64,000 nt of DNA from contig CM072805.1 of NCBI GenBank assembly GCA_037013495.1, positions 18,138,601 through 18,202,600 on the forward strand, given 5' to 3'. The notes under the pieces were generated by a model, which worked only from the letters and a program-made list of their open reading frames with translations, had not been told where the DNA came from and searched no databases. Position numbers and translations under genes: made by a program. The stretch comes from Hippophae tibetana (Eukaryota > Streptophyta > Magnoliopsida > Rosales > Elaeagnaceae). The stretch's first letter is position 1. Each line of letters opens with the position of its first letter. Below are positions 12,960 through 26,420 of the stretch, piece after piece.

Positions 12960-13721
12960 TTAAATCATAATCTAGGCTTGGAATTTTTCATAATCACATT
13001 AGAGGTTTAACTTGACATGGATTTTAAATGAATCGACATTACATTCATGGAAACTACAAAGAGAAGAAATAATAAGAAAATCTTAGGAATTGTAGATGAT
13101 AAAGTCAAAGCAAACCCACTCTCCAATCTTCAATCATTTCTTGTAAATCTTTTCAAAGGTTTGTCTTAGATATTCTCTTGATCTATCTTATTCCTTGTAG
13201 CAATTGTCTTTTATTAATGAGTCCTTTAGCTACATATATTGTGTATTTTCGATCTTGATTGGAATAAGATTAGAATTTGGGACTGGAAATCATTAAATAT
13301 GTGCATTGTCTGGATAACTTGATCGATCAAGACCTTTATTTGATATTTCCAACCCAAGAGCATTCGAGCGAAGCTTGATCGATCCTCAATTGATCTACCT
13401 ATATCTCAGTCGATTAATACCTTTGTCGATCAATTTATCAGCCTTTTTCATTCTTACCTTACATCATCGATTGATCTCAAACGAAGCTCAATTGATCAAC
13501 TACTTTGTTCTAATTTTCAACCTAAAAGTACTCAATCGATCTCGATTAACTGAGTCTCCTATTTCATCTCTTAACAAATTGTTTTCTCTTTGTTCTCAAT
13601 TTGACCTAAATCACCTATATAATACAAAATAAACATATAAAATACATAGAGAACATTAATTCATTATAACTATGTGAGAATTAATGTACATATATATATA
13701 TATATATAATCCCACCTATCA
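12960..13721 (-). repeat. Probable Ty3/gypsy LTR (3' LTR of the integrase relic)
   Basis: On the minus strand a purine tract GGGGGAG (about 13724-13730) is followed by TTTGATAGGTGGG, a plausible polypurine tract and LTR start. The LTR body contains a run of gatcgatc-type motifs at 13315-13560 and a TA repeat at 13689-13708. The lower boundary is not resolved, so the start given is approximate. Confidence 0.45.
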
Positions 13722-14934
13722 AACTCCCCCACACATACTCTTTGTTAGTCCTCAAGCAAATTAAGACAAAACAAAATAAGTTTCATGGCATTGTCTTACA
13801 TGCTTAGCAACACTATGATCTCAAATTTTTATGTCCATAAGATTTAGTCTTTAATCATTCATTAATTATAGCTCCCTTACAACTATTATGCCTAAAGTGT
13901 GTGTGTGATTTTGTCACTGGCAATAGTTAAATCTTGTAACTTGAACTAGCTTATTACATCATTCCTTCATATTGATCTATCTATACTATTCTTCTTAGAC
14001 ATGACTTGAAAACCATGAGTAAGAGAAATAGATCTATGAATAACATTATCCTAAGATCAATTATGTCAACAAAATATAGTCAAATTTCATTATTTTAGAC
14101 CAAAGCATCATTATTATTTCTACTATTTTCTTTTTACCATTCTTTTTGAACACTTAACCCCTTTTTATAGTTTCCAACTTGTCCTCTTATTTTCTTATTC
14201 TTGTTATATTTATTTTTATTTTTTATAAAGGTACATATTGTACATGGAGTTATTTTATATGCATGTTAGAAAATCAAACATTTATAGCATAGTTGACACT
14301 TATAAGTCTTATTCTAGCATTATCATAGAATATATTCTCTAGGAACAATGTTAAGATTTTACCATAAAGTTGCCTTCACCTTGGAACAATGTTAAGATTT
14401 TACCAACATCCACCATTCTTTTCAATCTATCATTGTTTTATCTACTTTTCATCATATGTGCCAGAAAACAAAGCAAGTGTGATTATTTCTAAAACATCTA
14501 ATAGTCCTAATTATCTTAAGTAATGCAATAAATAAATACTAAAAACAAAAACAAAAAATTGAATTTTTTTAAAACATACTAAATTTATAAAGCATAAAAG
14601 GATAGAGATATGTTAAGCATAAAACAATTGAGATATGCTAAGAATCCTCAACACCTAATTTGTACATTGTCTTCAATGTAGGCACATACATATATGTAAT
14701 GTAAAAATAAGTAAGAAGGGAGTAGAAAATAAATATCTTCAATGTATCCATATACATATATGCAATGTAAAAATAATTAAGAATTGAGTAGAAAATAAAT
14801 ATGGTGGGTTACCTCTCACAAAGATTTTTTTTAACTTTGCTAGCCCAACTGAGCTATAGGTTAGTTTTCCATGTTGGTCGACTCACAAAATTGGATCTCC
14901 TTTACATTACTCTTATTAAATGTTTCATAATAAA

Positions 14935-15915
14935 GATTTAATTTGTGTCTATTCACTTTGAATTATTTTTATATTATATCATCCTGAGTTTCTACTACAC
15001 CATGACTAAACACATTAATAACACTAAAATGTCCAACCTAATATGAACAAAGTTTATCTGAAAATAACGTAAGGTAAGAGTTGAATAAGAGCACTTTTTG
15101 TCAAATTCTTTCTTGATATCATCTTATCATGTTGCCTTAGTTTTTTCCTCGTAAGTCTATGCAATGTCATATGCTTCATTTTGGATCTCTTCAAGCTCAT
15201 TTAGTTACAACTTCTATGATCTCATGCTTCCTCTAAATACATGTTGCATTGCTTTACTACCCAAAAGGTCCTATGTTCCAATTCAATTAGAAAATGACAT
15301 GGTTGATCATATACCAACTGAAATGGTGACATCCCAATGGTTTTTTATGTGTATGTCCAAAGTGCATCATCCAGTCGCAAGCTCTAATCCTTCTGGTTAG
15401 GTTTAACTATTTTTTCTAAGATGAAGTTAACCTTTCTGGTAGAAACTTTAGCTTGTCCACTTATCTGTGAATGATATGGTGTAGAAACAATGTGATTGAT
15501 ATAATACATTTTAGGTAGAGCCCAGAAAGTCCTATTGTAAAAGTGTAGTCCACCATCACTTATGATGGCTCTTAGTGTTTCAAACCAAGCCAAAATTTTA
15601 GACTTTACAAAATCCAGAACAACTTTTGATTCATGAGTCTTGGGGGCTTTAGCTTTCACCCATTTAGACATATAATCCATAGCAAGCAATATGTATATAA
15701 GTCCATTAGAGGAAATAAATTTTCTTATAAAATGAATGCTCCATACATCAAATATTTCAATAAAAGTATATGAGTTTGGGGCATTTGGTATCTATGACCT
15801 AGAGTCGTTTGTTGACATGGTCATAACCTTTATAAAAGATATGTGCATCCTTGAACAATATGGGCCATAGAATCCACTCTCAAGAAGCTTAAGGGCAGTT
15901 CTTCTGGATCCAAAT
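14935..15915 (-). pseudogene. Ty3/gypsy integrase relic
   Basis: Reading the minus strand downward from about 15915, the zinc-binding region is recognisable but broken. The open frame 15384-15689 then shows the catalytic core: MDYMSKWVKAKA, the second-aspartate block RAIISDGGLHFYNRTF, and the STPYHSQISGQA block that leads to the glutamate region. Further on, degenerate blocks correspond to the chromoviral/Athila-type tail (KVLLFNS-like near 15075, FKVN-like near 14950). Integrase would insert element cDNA into the host genome. Frameshifts and stops before and after the core make it inactive. Best fit is the Athila/Tat side of plant Ty3/gypsy; the lineage is an inference. Confidence 0.85.
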
Positions 15916-16144
15916 GTCCTATACATGCATATTTATGGCAAAAAAGTAAGTATATAATGAAATTTAGTTTTAGGTATGCACTTTCGTAGTAATTGGTTTG
16001 GGCAATATTTTCATAGGTATCGATCATCTCACAAATAATATCTTGCCTCTTTTCTAACCTTATGTTTTTGTGCTCTTGGAAGATTGCAAGAGAGTAGTTT
16101 GATGATGATACAAAATTTAGCTAGTTCTTGATGCTATTATCAAT

Positions 16145-16163
16145 TCCCTAGTAATGGTGCTAA
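16145..16163 (-). promoter_or_regulatory. Decayed gypsy primer-binding site
   Basis: The minus strand reads TTAGCACCATTACTAGGGA against the common plant gypsy site TTGGCGCCATTGCCGGGGA. All five differences are G to A or C to T, as expected from methylation-linked deamination. Confidence 0.65.
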
Positions 16164-16168
16164 AAACT

Positions 16169-17905
16169 TGATGTGCCAAAATTTGATGTACAAATTTTGT
16201 ATATTTATAAATTACTTGCAAGTGCATGAATTAATTATAGAAAATTATAAGTATACTTTCAAGGTCGATCTAAAAAGGAATCATGTGGTTTTTAAATAAC
16301 TCAACGAATTTTTAAAAAGAAAATTAAAAACCTAAACATCTTGTCACGATTTTTTGGTTTTGAGAAATATATATTCTAATGACAAAAAATAAATATAGAT
16401 TCAATAAAACAATTGGCAAATATACAACTTCATTCAATGAATAATTTAGAATATATATTAGTTAGCTAATCATGCTTACTTAATATTAATTAAGTTATTA
16501 AAAATATAAATTAAGATTATTAATCCTTTCTTTTATGTATGAAAATATCCTAAATTAGGGATCATTTTATTTATTAATTAAACTTTAATTTGTCACATTC
16601 GATTGACCCGATAATTTAAAATTAAATTAAATTATCTTTATTTTCTAAGAAATTACTAAACCACTTAATTTTTCACCTTTGTTCGAGTCGATAATTTAAA
16701 CTTTTATTAAGGTGTCAAAGTTAGGTTAAAGATTTAAGTATTTAAAAACTAACTTTTAGATTTTAAATCTATTATAAAAGATGTGTCGTAAATATATTTT
16801 TAAATAATAAATCTTATAAAAATCCTTGAAATAGAGCATGATTTTATATAAGATTTAGACAGTAAATATCTAATAACTAAGAGTATTACTCTAAGTCAGA
16901 TTCAAATAATTAAATTATAAATTTAACTCTCATGTTTGTTATGAAAAATACTAGGTTAATTTGCTTTTCTATAACAAACTTTTGTTTAAATCTTGATGAA
17001 AAAATAAAATTTAATTCATTTTATAAAAATATTTATCTACTTTAATATTTCACAAGTATAACAATATTACTAATATCCTATATTATTTATAGACAGACAT
17101 ATATGTTTTAATAAATTAAACATAATAGGTAAATAACAAGAAAGATAATTTGAAAATAATATATTTAAATTATACCTCAATTGTATTCTTATAGAATCTC
17201 AGTATTGTTTATGTTCTAGAAAATCTCGAAACAAAATTACTAACACTGTTTATTAAATTGAAACTAAAGCGATTACATAATTATATTTATTTAACTCTCA
17301 ATTGGGAGAATAACTTTGAAACTACTAAAAATAAAAATAAAAACTTGAAAGAAACAACGAAATAAGCTTAAAAGAAGCTATGGGATGAAAGGGACAAATT
17401 TTACGATGAAGGAAGGATCACTTATATAGCTTTAGAAAATGCTATAAAAGAGAAAAAAAAAATGGATCAGTTGGTCAAGTGGCGCAACACAATATTATTT
17501 CCACGTCATGGTATGAGATAGACTATACATGCTTTGGCTATAATTCACTTCACCTACGTTGTGGCGCACATTATTTTCACATCACGACCCACATCCTTCT
17601 GAACAATTAGAACCCTTATTTTCTTTTTATACCTTTTTCAATGGTTTGGAACATAAGTAAGCTTTACATACATAAATAGTTTAAGCTTCAATGTTGTAAT
17701 GGAGTACTTTTAAGTATTATTTTTCAAGCATTGATTTAATTAAATCATTTTGAAGCTAAAATATCTAAAAAATAACAAAACATACCTGTGATTCTGAAAA
17801 TATAAATTTGCATTAAATAATAATGAAAATAAGGCAATATAAATCTATTTTATCATTTAAAATACATAAAATCAAGATATATTAAGTGCTTTTATACACT
17901 CATCA
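16169..17905 (-). repeat. Ty3/gypsy LTR, about 1.7 kb
   Basis: The minus strand starts TGATGAGTGTATAAAAGCAC at 17905 and ends at a CA next to the primer-binding site at about 16169. A TATA-like gctatataag lies near 17415-17424. On the outer side, 17906-17945 looks like the 3' end of an element (a weak purine tract and a 'ttgctaaagactaac' phrase that parallels 13740-13765). The LTR is thus bordered by internal sequence on both sides, as in tandemly recombined elements. Confidence 0.6.
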
Positions 17906-17945
17906 CAACCTCCAAACAACTTGTTGTTAGTCTTTAGCAAGAAAG

Positions 17946-19316
17946 GCAAAAAACTAAAAATTAAAACTAAAATAAATTAATCTATCCTAGATCATTTTGG
18001 TAGATTAATACGATTGTATTTAGCGTATGTAACAAGTCTTTAAACCCTTAGATTACCCTAGTAAATGAGTTTAAGTCTCGTGAAGTCTTTTAGAGATGAT
18101 ACTCGTAAATATCAAATTTAAAATGTAAAAATTAAAAATAATTAACAAAAACAAACAAGTAACACATAAACAAACAAAATAAATTTAAAATAAAATAAAA
18201 AATAAAGCATATAACAAAATAAAAAGAATAACAAAACTTCTCATGTTTTTTAATTTCTTCTAAGTTTACTATTAAAATTCATAGCCTAAGTCATTTTAAT
18301 ATTCTAAATATTCATAGTTTACTATAATAATTAGTTGAAAATTATTTTTATATTAAAATAAAAAAAAATCTATCAACATTAAAGTTGTCAAATTGTAATG
18401 TATATAATCCAAATTAACTTCGACTCTGACCTTATAAAACATATTCTAAATAGCACTCATCATATTGGTTCAAACACTCATCATATTGGTTCAAACACTC
18501 ATTCAAATGTATATATGAATAGAGTTTATGTATAGAAATGAATTAATAGGTTCACATATATTTAATTAATAAAAGACTCAAAGTGGTACATAATATTGAT
18601 CTCATGAAATGAATCGAATGAAAGGATTTATGAAGTAATCGAATATTATTTTCACGCATCAATCAAATTCATTAAATAAAAATTTCAAGTAATATTTATT
18701 GGGGATTTATTTCCTATCTTGCTTTTGTATTTAGCCATTTCTCACAAATTTATAAGATTTTGGGTCATAGTATTTAGTTTATACTATTCATTTTTTTCTT
18801 TTATCTATCTCTCTTTTATTTTAGAGATATTCTTTTCTTTTCTTTCTTTTTTAGAGAGAGATGACCCATCTACACTTTGTATATATTTTTGTATAATTTG
18901 GGTGAGTGACTAATTTTTAGCTTTTCTTTTGTATTGATTTAGTTAACCCTATAAATGTCTCATTTTTAGAAGTCATGCATGAATGAAGAGAAGGGCATAT
19001 ACTTTCAATTTCTATTTAAGCCATTCAATTTAAGCAATAAAAATAAATATTTGATACTTTATTAGATGTAAAAATCTTAGCATTCAATGCAAAACTCTAT
19101 AGAGATCATTTAGCGATTTAGAATTAATAAAAAAAGTATTTAAAAGAGTAGAAAAATATTATCACTGAGAATGGAAAGATGATGACTCAAAATATTTTCA
19201 CAATGTAATCTCCACTTTTTGATTCCTAAATACTAATTTTAGGTCTATCGTAATTCCAACATTTCATCATGAAATACAAATAATGACAAAAACTAACTAA
19301 TTATCACATTACTTCA
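17946..19316. other. Non-coding DNA, probably 3' internal part of a gypsy element
   Basis: No coding similarity is visible. A 21 bp tandem repeat (cactcatcatattggttcaaa) sits at 18454-18496. The context next to the LTR at 17905 suggests degraded retrotransposon sequence. Confidence 0.35.
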
Positions 19317-20583
19317 TGAAATATTCAAGAAGTTAAGCAAATAATGCAAAGACTTAATCATTTACTTAAATTTAACTAAAAGACAAATAAAATAATGCAA
19401 AAATAGAAAATGATACATTAGATTTTTAGGTGGAAACAACCTAGGCCACAACAATGAAATAGAGAAAAACCACCTATCCATTAGATCACCTAACTATCCA
19501 CAATGAAAATATGTTCGATTATAAGACTAGAACTCAAACTATCCATCACAGATAATTCCCCCAAGTAACCTACTTATAAGCCCAAGCTTTCTTTCAAAGC
19601 CTCCACAAGTAATGTGTTTGGATTAGGATCAACATTCTGATAAATTTGAGTTACATAAGTTATCAAACCTATTCAACTGGTACCTAAAATGTTAGCACAA
19701 AAATGCAAGTGCAAGGTGTGTCTTAGAGTAGATTAAATAATGAACAACCTAGCTAGATGATTTAATGAATTTGTAGATAAAAAAATCACTAGAAAAACTT
19801 AGAATAGATGATTAAGCACATGATCACAAATAATGTAGACTTATTAATCAATTAAAGATAACCACAAAAATGTTTGATAGATTAAATAAATAAAGAAACC
19901 TAACAAAATATGATTTTGCAAAATATATTTAGAGAGAGAGAGCTTAAATTTTAAAAGTTTATGCAATTGAAGTTAAGAGATTAGAATGCATTAGGCTTGT
20001 TTAAATAGAATTATTGAAGCCCTAGGTCAAAATCTAATTACTAATCTATCCATAAAATCACTTGAAAGGGCATTAAAAATAAGGATAATTTAATAAATAA
20101 AAGGTTTGGCTCAAGTAAAATGATTAGATTAAAATTGAAACCTCACTCTAATAAGGTCGATCAATAAAAATCCTTTTTGATCAATCGAGACAATGATCAA
20201 TAAAAAATTGATCGATCCACCTTATAAAAAATAAAAATCCAAGATTAGGTAGATCGAATAAGATTGATACTTAATCGATCGAATACAATTTTGATCAATC
20301 TACCATATATTAAAATTAATTCTGAGAGGACTTAGATCATAATAGATTGATACTCGATCAATCAAGACATTACTCGATTGATCAAATAACCTATATACTA
20401 AATTGTTCCTATGTGTCTAATACAAAATATAACATGCATAAGAACATAAATATACTTGAGATGTGTTCATTCGATTCTCGATAGTTTCTTTGACTTGAAA
20501 AGCGATCTTGAATGACAAGCCTAGAAACTAAAATACATTTAAATGTTTTGTTCATAATATTGCCAACACTTATAAACCTTACA
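19317..20583 (-). repeat. 3' LTR of the gag-only element (minus copy)
   Basis: It starts (minus strand) TGTAAGG at 20583, right after the polypurine tract. The block tttttaggtggaaacaacct near 19423-19443 matches the LTRs at 24276, 55375 and 60283. Gatcgatc-type motifs are dense at 20155-20390. The outer end is uncertain by some tens of bases. Confidence 0.75.
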
Positions 20584-20585
20584 AT

Positions 20586-20597
20586 CTCCCCCTTTAG
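20586..20597 (-). promoter_or_regulatory. Polypurine tract of the gag-only element
   Basis: The minus strand reads CTAAAGGGGGAGAT directly before the LTR start TGTAAGG, the expected primer for plus-strand DNA synthesis. Confidence 0.8.
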
Positions 20598-21368
20598 CTT
20601 ATTCATGTGAAAAAACCTCTTTCTCGCTACATCATACTCATAGGAAAAATACATTTTTTCATAGTGAAATATCCTATGATCCGATGAAACCATCTTCGCT
20701 TGAATCTTGATAGCTCATTTGTGTACTAAAAATTAAAAACAAAAATAGGCATACAACTTCTTTCAAAATATTCATTGTTTATTAGTTCAGTGTATATAAC
20801 ATAAGAAAAGTGAAGAAACAAACATAAGTGATGAGTAACAACAAATAAAACATTTAAGTATTACTTCTCCTATGTAAAAAAACTTGAACATAGAATGTGT
20901 TCTTCCCATAAATGTAATCTCTCCCGAAAAGATGTTTTAATTTTTTTTTAATTAATAAATCTCCCTTTCCATATATTTTTAATTAACACTCAATAATTCT
21001 ATCTCTATTTTTATCATATAAATAAGTAAAACAATGAAGAAGTAATGAACTTTCTCTTTAATTGAGGGTAGTAGATTAGCTAAACATGACCACAACAAAA
21101 CACACAAGTGACTATCCACTGACAACATAAATATATGTACACAAAACACACATGTACCAACACATACAATGACATATTGACAATCAGAAAAAGTAAGCTA
21201 TGTATTGGAACAACAATAGTATGTCACTTTGTTCATTTATAATCAGTTATGAAATATTAAAAAAAAGTGTCACTTATCATGAAAATTTGCAGTTGAATCT
21301 GTACTTTTACATAATAAAATTTATTTACCAAGAGATAATTAATTATTTATTTTACATTCTCTCTTATC

Positions 21369-21417
<49 letters not shown>

Positions 21418-22074
21418 TTGTAAGGGATTAGTTTGTTTTTTTGTATAACCATTTGTGGATCTTTCTTTTTATGCATGCAATTTCTTTTCCTTTTTTCCTT
21501 TAAAAATTATTATCATTTTTAAGAAAATATGCACGAGTTAAAAACCTAGTATGATGACTTTCATACTAATTATGAGGGAGCCCTCTTAGCTCTTTATGGT
21601 AGTAGGTAGCTCTGTCAAAAACTAGGTGTCTTTCTATAGTAGAATTTTATGAAGTAAAAGATAGGGCTCAAACACAATTTTGCAATCAAGATTGCCTAAA
21701 ATCTTAAAATCTCATAAAATCAATTATAAACTTGGAGCATGATATAATATGTGTCCAGTGAGTGTGTGAGAAGGTTTATATCAACATTGATCACAAGATG
21801 TGTAAAATATGTAAATCCATAAGTCAAAATATATGTTTTCATGCAATAAAGTCAATCAAGATAATTAGAATAGTATAAGAGTAGTATGTAAATTTTATAT
21901 CAATGTGAAAGAAGGTCTAGTCCCCACTTTCCTTTTATTATTATTATTATTATTATTTATTAAAGCTAAAAACATCATAAAAAATAAAAAAGAAACAAAA
22001 AAAATCTAATAAAGATGCTCATTTAGGTATAATTAAGCACTCAAACAAAATATTTAGGTAAACAACATAAAATG

Positions 22075-24081
22075 GTTTGGTGACCGGACCCAAAATTTCT
22101 TGAATTTTGATTTCTTTATTTCTTTGGATTATAACTTAACTACCTTAGTCTTGAAAGACATGTTCTTTAACTTAGCATTACTTTTAGATTTTACATTCTT
22201 CCTAAATGAAGATGCAAATTCGTGGTAAGATGGTGATAATTAGCCCTAGAACTAAAAATATTGAATTTTGCTTACCTCTTTGAACCAATAACTTCATATT
22301 TTCTAGTATAATTATTGGACATAATATCTGAAGATGGATGATAATTATGAGTCTTATAACTAGAAACATGGAATGAATAAAAAATATGGGTAGTAACAAA
22401 ATAAAATCTACACTTGGACTTAATATGACCTTTCCTACCACAATGATGATATACAGATACAAACTTAACAGTTTTTTCAATTATAGGTGTAACGATTCTT
22501 TGTGCACAAATAGTAAATGTAGAAATAAAGTTAGAAGGTCTTATAGATATGGTTTTTAATGTTGAAAGAGTGGAGCTCTCATCCTTGTAACCAATTTCAT
22601 ATGTATCATGTGAAGAAGGGTCAAAAGATTTTACAAACTAAGTTATTTTTGAAGATGATGACGTAAAATCCACATCCACATAGCCTAGCCTTTTATTGTC
22701 TTTAAAAGGTTTTCTATAGTGAAGAATTTTTTTTAGCTTTTTAGCTCTAATGATCAACCTTTTTACGGCTTCCTTTGATTCTCTAATTTCCTACACAAGA
22801 TTCTTATTTTCCTATTTAAGATCTATAAGACTTGAATTCAAAAAAATAGCACGTTCAAACAATTCAATTTTTTTCTTTTTCTATAATTGATGAATTTATT
22901 TCAAAAGATTTAAGTTTATCATTTAGTTTAGTTACTTCTACAAGTAATTTATCCTTTTATCTCTTACTGTTAGTTTCATCAAGATTATTTGCATTAAATT
23001 TATTGAGTAGGAATTCAAAATCACTTATAGTTTGAATCGATGTCAAACTTACTAAAGTTTCCACCAGTAGTTGGTACCACAATTTCCTGAGTCATTAGGA
23101 TTATCATTTTTAATTTTTGAGTCACTAAGGGTAGCATTCAAAGCTCTTCTAGTTTTTTTAGCACACTCAATTGTAATATGACCAATCCTATAGAATTCAA
23201 AACATCTAGGTTCAGTAGGTTTAGTTTTCTTACTTTTATAATTCATATGATTGATTTCTCTCAAATTTTGATCCCTTGAATGACTTGGTTGCTAGTTACT
23301 CTGTGAATTATTATAGTTAAAAAATTTCTTGATTCTTTTGTCTATGAGTTTCAATTCTTTATCATCGTCATCCTCATCATTATTATTATCATCATTACTA
23401 GTAATAGTGGTTTTGAAAATGATATCTTTATTCTTTGAAGGTGTTTGAAAACTCATATCAAAGGTTTGAAGTGAGCCAACGAGTTCCTTAATTTTGATGA
23501 TGTTTACACCTTTGCTTTCATCAATGATAACAACCTTTATATGGAAGCAATCTAATAATGAACAAAGAATCTTTCAAACTATCCTAAAATCATTAATTTC
23601 TCTCCAAGATCAGTAGAAGTGTTAGTAATATCAGATAATTTAACATAGAATTTAGGAAATGTCTCATATTCTTTTATTCTAAAGTTTTCAAATTAAGTAC
23701 CAAGCATGCGAAGTTTAATTATTTTAAATTATGGGGTACCTTCATGGGAAACTTGTAAAATATCACAAGTATGCTTAGTAGTATCAATATTAGAGTTATG
23801 ATGGAACTCATCAGCAGACACAACATCAAAGATAGCATTAATACCTTTTTGGTTCTAGTTAATACTATTTTTATCTTCAGTGGTCCATTCATTCGTAGGT
23901 TTAATAGTGACAATATTATCTTTGGTAACTTTTGGTGGTTCACAACCATAAATAAAAGAGTTCTAGACACTCTCATCTATAAAATGCACAAAGGCTCTCA
24001 TACAAGCCTCCCAATATAGGTAGTTAGATCCATCAAAAAATGAGCATAGGTTGTAGATGAACTCTCTCTCAAATGATCCAT
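22075..24081 (-). pseudogene. Copia-type gag of the gag-only element (minus copy)
   Basis: Translation on the minus strand begins at the ATG at 24079-24081 and runs in broken frames to about 22075. An early aromatic block ending in MRAF corresponds to the usual gag start. Near 23161-23205 there is a zinc-knuckle-like CFEFYRIGHITIEC, in which the second cysteine is phenylalanine. A second knuckle-like block, HCGRKGHIKSKC, lies near 22410-22446. The region ends with a basic KKSKFKKFWVRSP motif near 22085. The plus-strand sister shows the same blocks in the same order. Many stops and frameshifts mean it is no longer coding. Confidence 0.8.
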
Positions 24082-24121
24082 AACAAGGTCCTAGGTACAC
24101 ATTAAGTATATCTAGTGACCT

Positions 24122-24133
24122 ACTCTGATACTA
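24122..24133 (-). promoter_or_regulatory. Primer-binding site, two mismatches
   Basis: The plus strand reads actctgatacta; the intact form would be gctctgatacca (tRNA-iMet type). It lies two bases inside the LTR. Confidence 0.75.
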
Positions 24134-24135
24134 GT

Positions 24136-25437
24136 TGAAATTTTTTATGTTACAGATCTAATTAACTAGAGGGAGATGAATACATAATTAATAAAAATAT
24201 GCCAAATTTAAAATTCATAAATGGCTAGACATACAATCACATCTAAATAAAAAATGTGAACAAAAAATGATAGACGATATTCTTAGGTGGAAATAACATA
24301 GGCCACAACAATGAACTAAAAGAAAAACCATCAGTCCATCAGACCACATAAATATCTAATATGAAAATATGTTCAATTAATAGGCTAGGACTTAAATTAC
24401 CCATCACAGATAATGCCCCCAAGTAACCAACTAATAAGCCTCTATTTTATTTTGCAGTCTCTACAAGCAATGTGTTTGGATCCAAATCAAGGTTTTGATA
24501 AACTCGAGTCACATAAGTTATCAAACTTGTTCAACTATCACCTAAAAAGTTTGCACAAAAACACAAGTGCAATATATGTCCCAAAGCTGACTAAACAATA
24601 AATAACCTTAGTTAGATGATTTAATAAATTTATAGATAAAAATAAAATCACTAGAAAACCCTAAAATAAATGATTGATTAAGCCTAATAGAATATGATTT
24701 TACAAAATAGATTTAAAGAGAAAGCTTAAGTTGCAAAAGTTTATGAAATTGTGGTTGAGAGATTAGAATGCATTGGGTTTGTTTAAATAAAATTATCGAA
24801 GTTATAGGTCAAAAGATAATTACCAATATGTCCATAAAATCAATTGAAAAAGTATTGAAAAATAAGGACAATATTATGAATAAAAGGTTTGGCACAAGTA
24901 AAACAATTAGGTTAAAGTTGAAACCTAGTCGCTCGATCAATCTACCCTGATCTCAATCAATTGAACTGATAAAGTTGATCGATCAAAACGATTTTTGATC
25001 GATCCAAGCAACGGTTAATAAAAAATATATTAATCCATCCTATGAAAAATAAAAACCCAAGACCAGATAGATTGAATGAGATTGATATTTAATTAATCTA
25101 TTCCTCGATCAATTGAACCCAAAACTTTGATTGATTTACTCTATATTAAGATTAATTTTGAGAGAACTTAGATTATAGTAGATTGATGCTTAATCAATTT
25201 ACCTCCTCAATCGATCTAGACATTACTTGATCGATCAAGTAGCTTATATTCTAAATTGTTCCTATGTGTCTAATATGAAATCTAACCTACATAAGAACAT
25301 AAATATACCTGAAATGTATTCATTTGATGCTCAGTAGTTTCTTTGACTTGAAAAGTGATCTTGAATTACAAGCCTATAAACTAAATTACATTTAAATGTT
25401 TTGTTCAAAAATATCAATAAAACTGATAAAACTTACA
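24136..25437 (-). repeat. 5' LTR of the gag-only element (minus copy)
   Basis: Bounded by TG at 24136 and CA at 25437 (plus reading). It carries the same blocks as the 3' LTR, including 'gataatgcccccaagtaacc' near 24410 and gatcgatc-type motifs at 24925-25245. The primer-binding site follows directly. Confidence 0.8.
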
Positions 25438-26420
25438 ATGTGATCACTTTTAACTAGGTGGAAGAGGGCCAAAATAGATATAGAAGTGATGGTCCTAAGG
25501 TGATTGAGAAAGAAGCTGACATAGAAGATGATGCTTCTTAAAGCATGATTAGGTATGGAAATCAGTAGGCTACCAATTTGTATTTTTTTCATTTTAGTTC
25601 CCACCATATTACATGTACTTGGTGGCTTTACTTTCTAGTAGTAGGCTTAGTTTTTGTATGGACCTTTTGGATATATATATTATTGCTTCATCATGTTTGT
25701 ATCTTTAAGTTATGTACTTTACTTTTATATTTTAGTAGTGACTCTTTTGATCTCATCTATTTCAAAATGAAGGGTGAACATATCCCTTGTTGGAATCCTT
25801 GATCTGCTGTGTTGGTATGTGATAGTGATTACTTGTTGGGGAATAGGTCCAGAGTGATCCAAATAGTTGTGTGTCCATGCATACATGTCCTAATTGGCAT
25901 ATATATTATGTCCTACCACATATTTTTTTGTTCAATTATGTGTACCACATTTGATAGTGTTCCCTTTGTTCAGTCACATATCCTGTGTCTGACCATATGT
26001 GCCATATCCATCCATGTGTGCATTGTAGGGATACATATGCCATTTGGTGGGCTCATGTTGGCCTAGTTTGTTGTATGTTTATTACCTAGTTAGCCCCTTT
26101 TAATTTGATCATGTACTTATTGGTACTTTGTTGCTTTTGTATGATTTGTTTTCATTTTTTCTACATAAGGATAGTTTGTTTGAATTAGGATGTTCCTAAT
26201 ATACCAACCCTCTACTTAATGTACTTGAGTTTATCAATTCATACAAGAATTTTCTCTTGATACTTAAAAAGCTTTTGTTGTCCTTGGTGGATTTATTCCA
26301 TTTTATCATGAGTTTCATTACACTTTGTTCATGCCTGGTAGTTCTTATCAACGGTTAGGGTTGGAGACTTGAGTTTCCCAATATGAGCAAATATGTGTTT
26401 GCATGGATGGAGTGAAAAAG

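Larger units (their letters stand above)
13722..16166 (-). mobile_element. Internal part of a deleted Ty3/gypsy element
   Basis: Minus-strand order is primer-binding site (16145-16163), a short leader, an integrase relic and a non-coding 3' region ending at the putative polypurine tract near 13725. Gag, protease and reverse transcriptase are missing, so the leader runs almost straight into integrase. The 3' region holds two short tandem duplications: 41 bp near 14342-14405 and 66 bp at 14671-14803. The LTRs on the two sides do not resemble each other at their starts, so this may be a chimera. Confidence 0.6.
19317..25437 (-). mobile_element. Gag-only LTR retrotransposon (TR-GAG-like), complete copy
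   Basis: The element has two related LTRs (19317-20583 and 24136-25437), a degenerate tRNA-iMet primer site, a copia-type gag and a clear polypurine tract. No protease, integrase, reverse transcriptase or RNase H was found between gag and the 3' LTR: about 1.5 kb there is non-coding and contains an ATT microsatellite (21371-21417). The plus-strand element at 54329-60435 has the same design and shares sequence in gag, LTR and the non-coding part. This matches the known class of plant terminal-repeat retrotransposons with only a gag domain, which depend on enzymes from autonomous relatives. No matching target-site duplication was found, and the 19317 end is approximate. Confidence 0.75.

Noticed and set aside
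21200-21448. Open frame ending in a long leucine run
   Set aside because: The leucines are the translated TTA/ATT microsatellite at 21371-21417, inside the non-coding half of the gag-only element.
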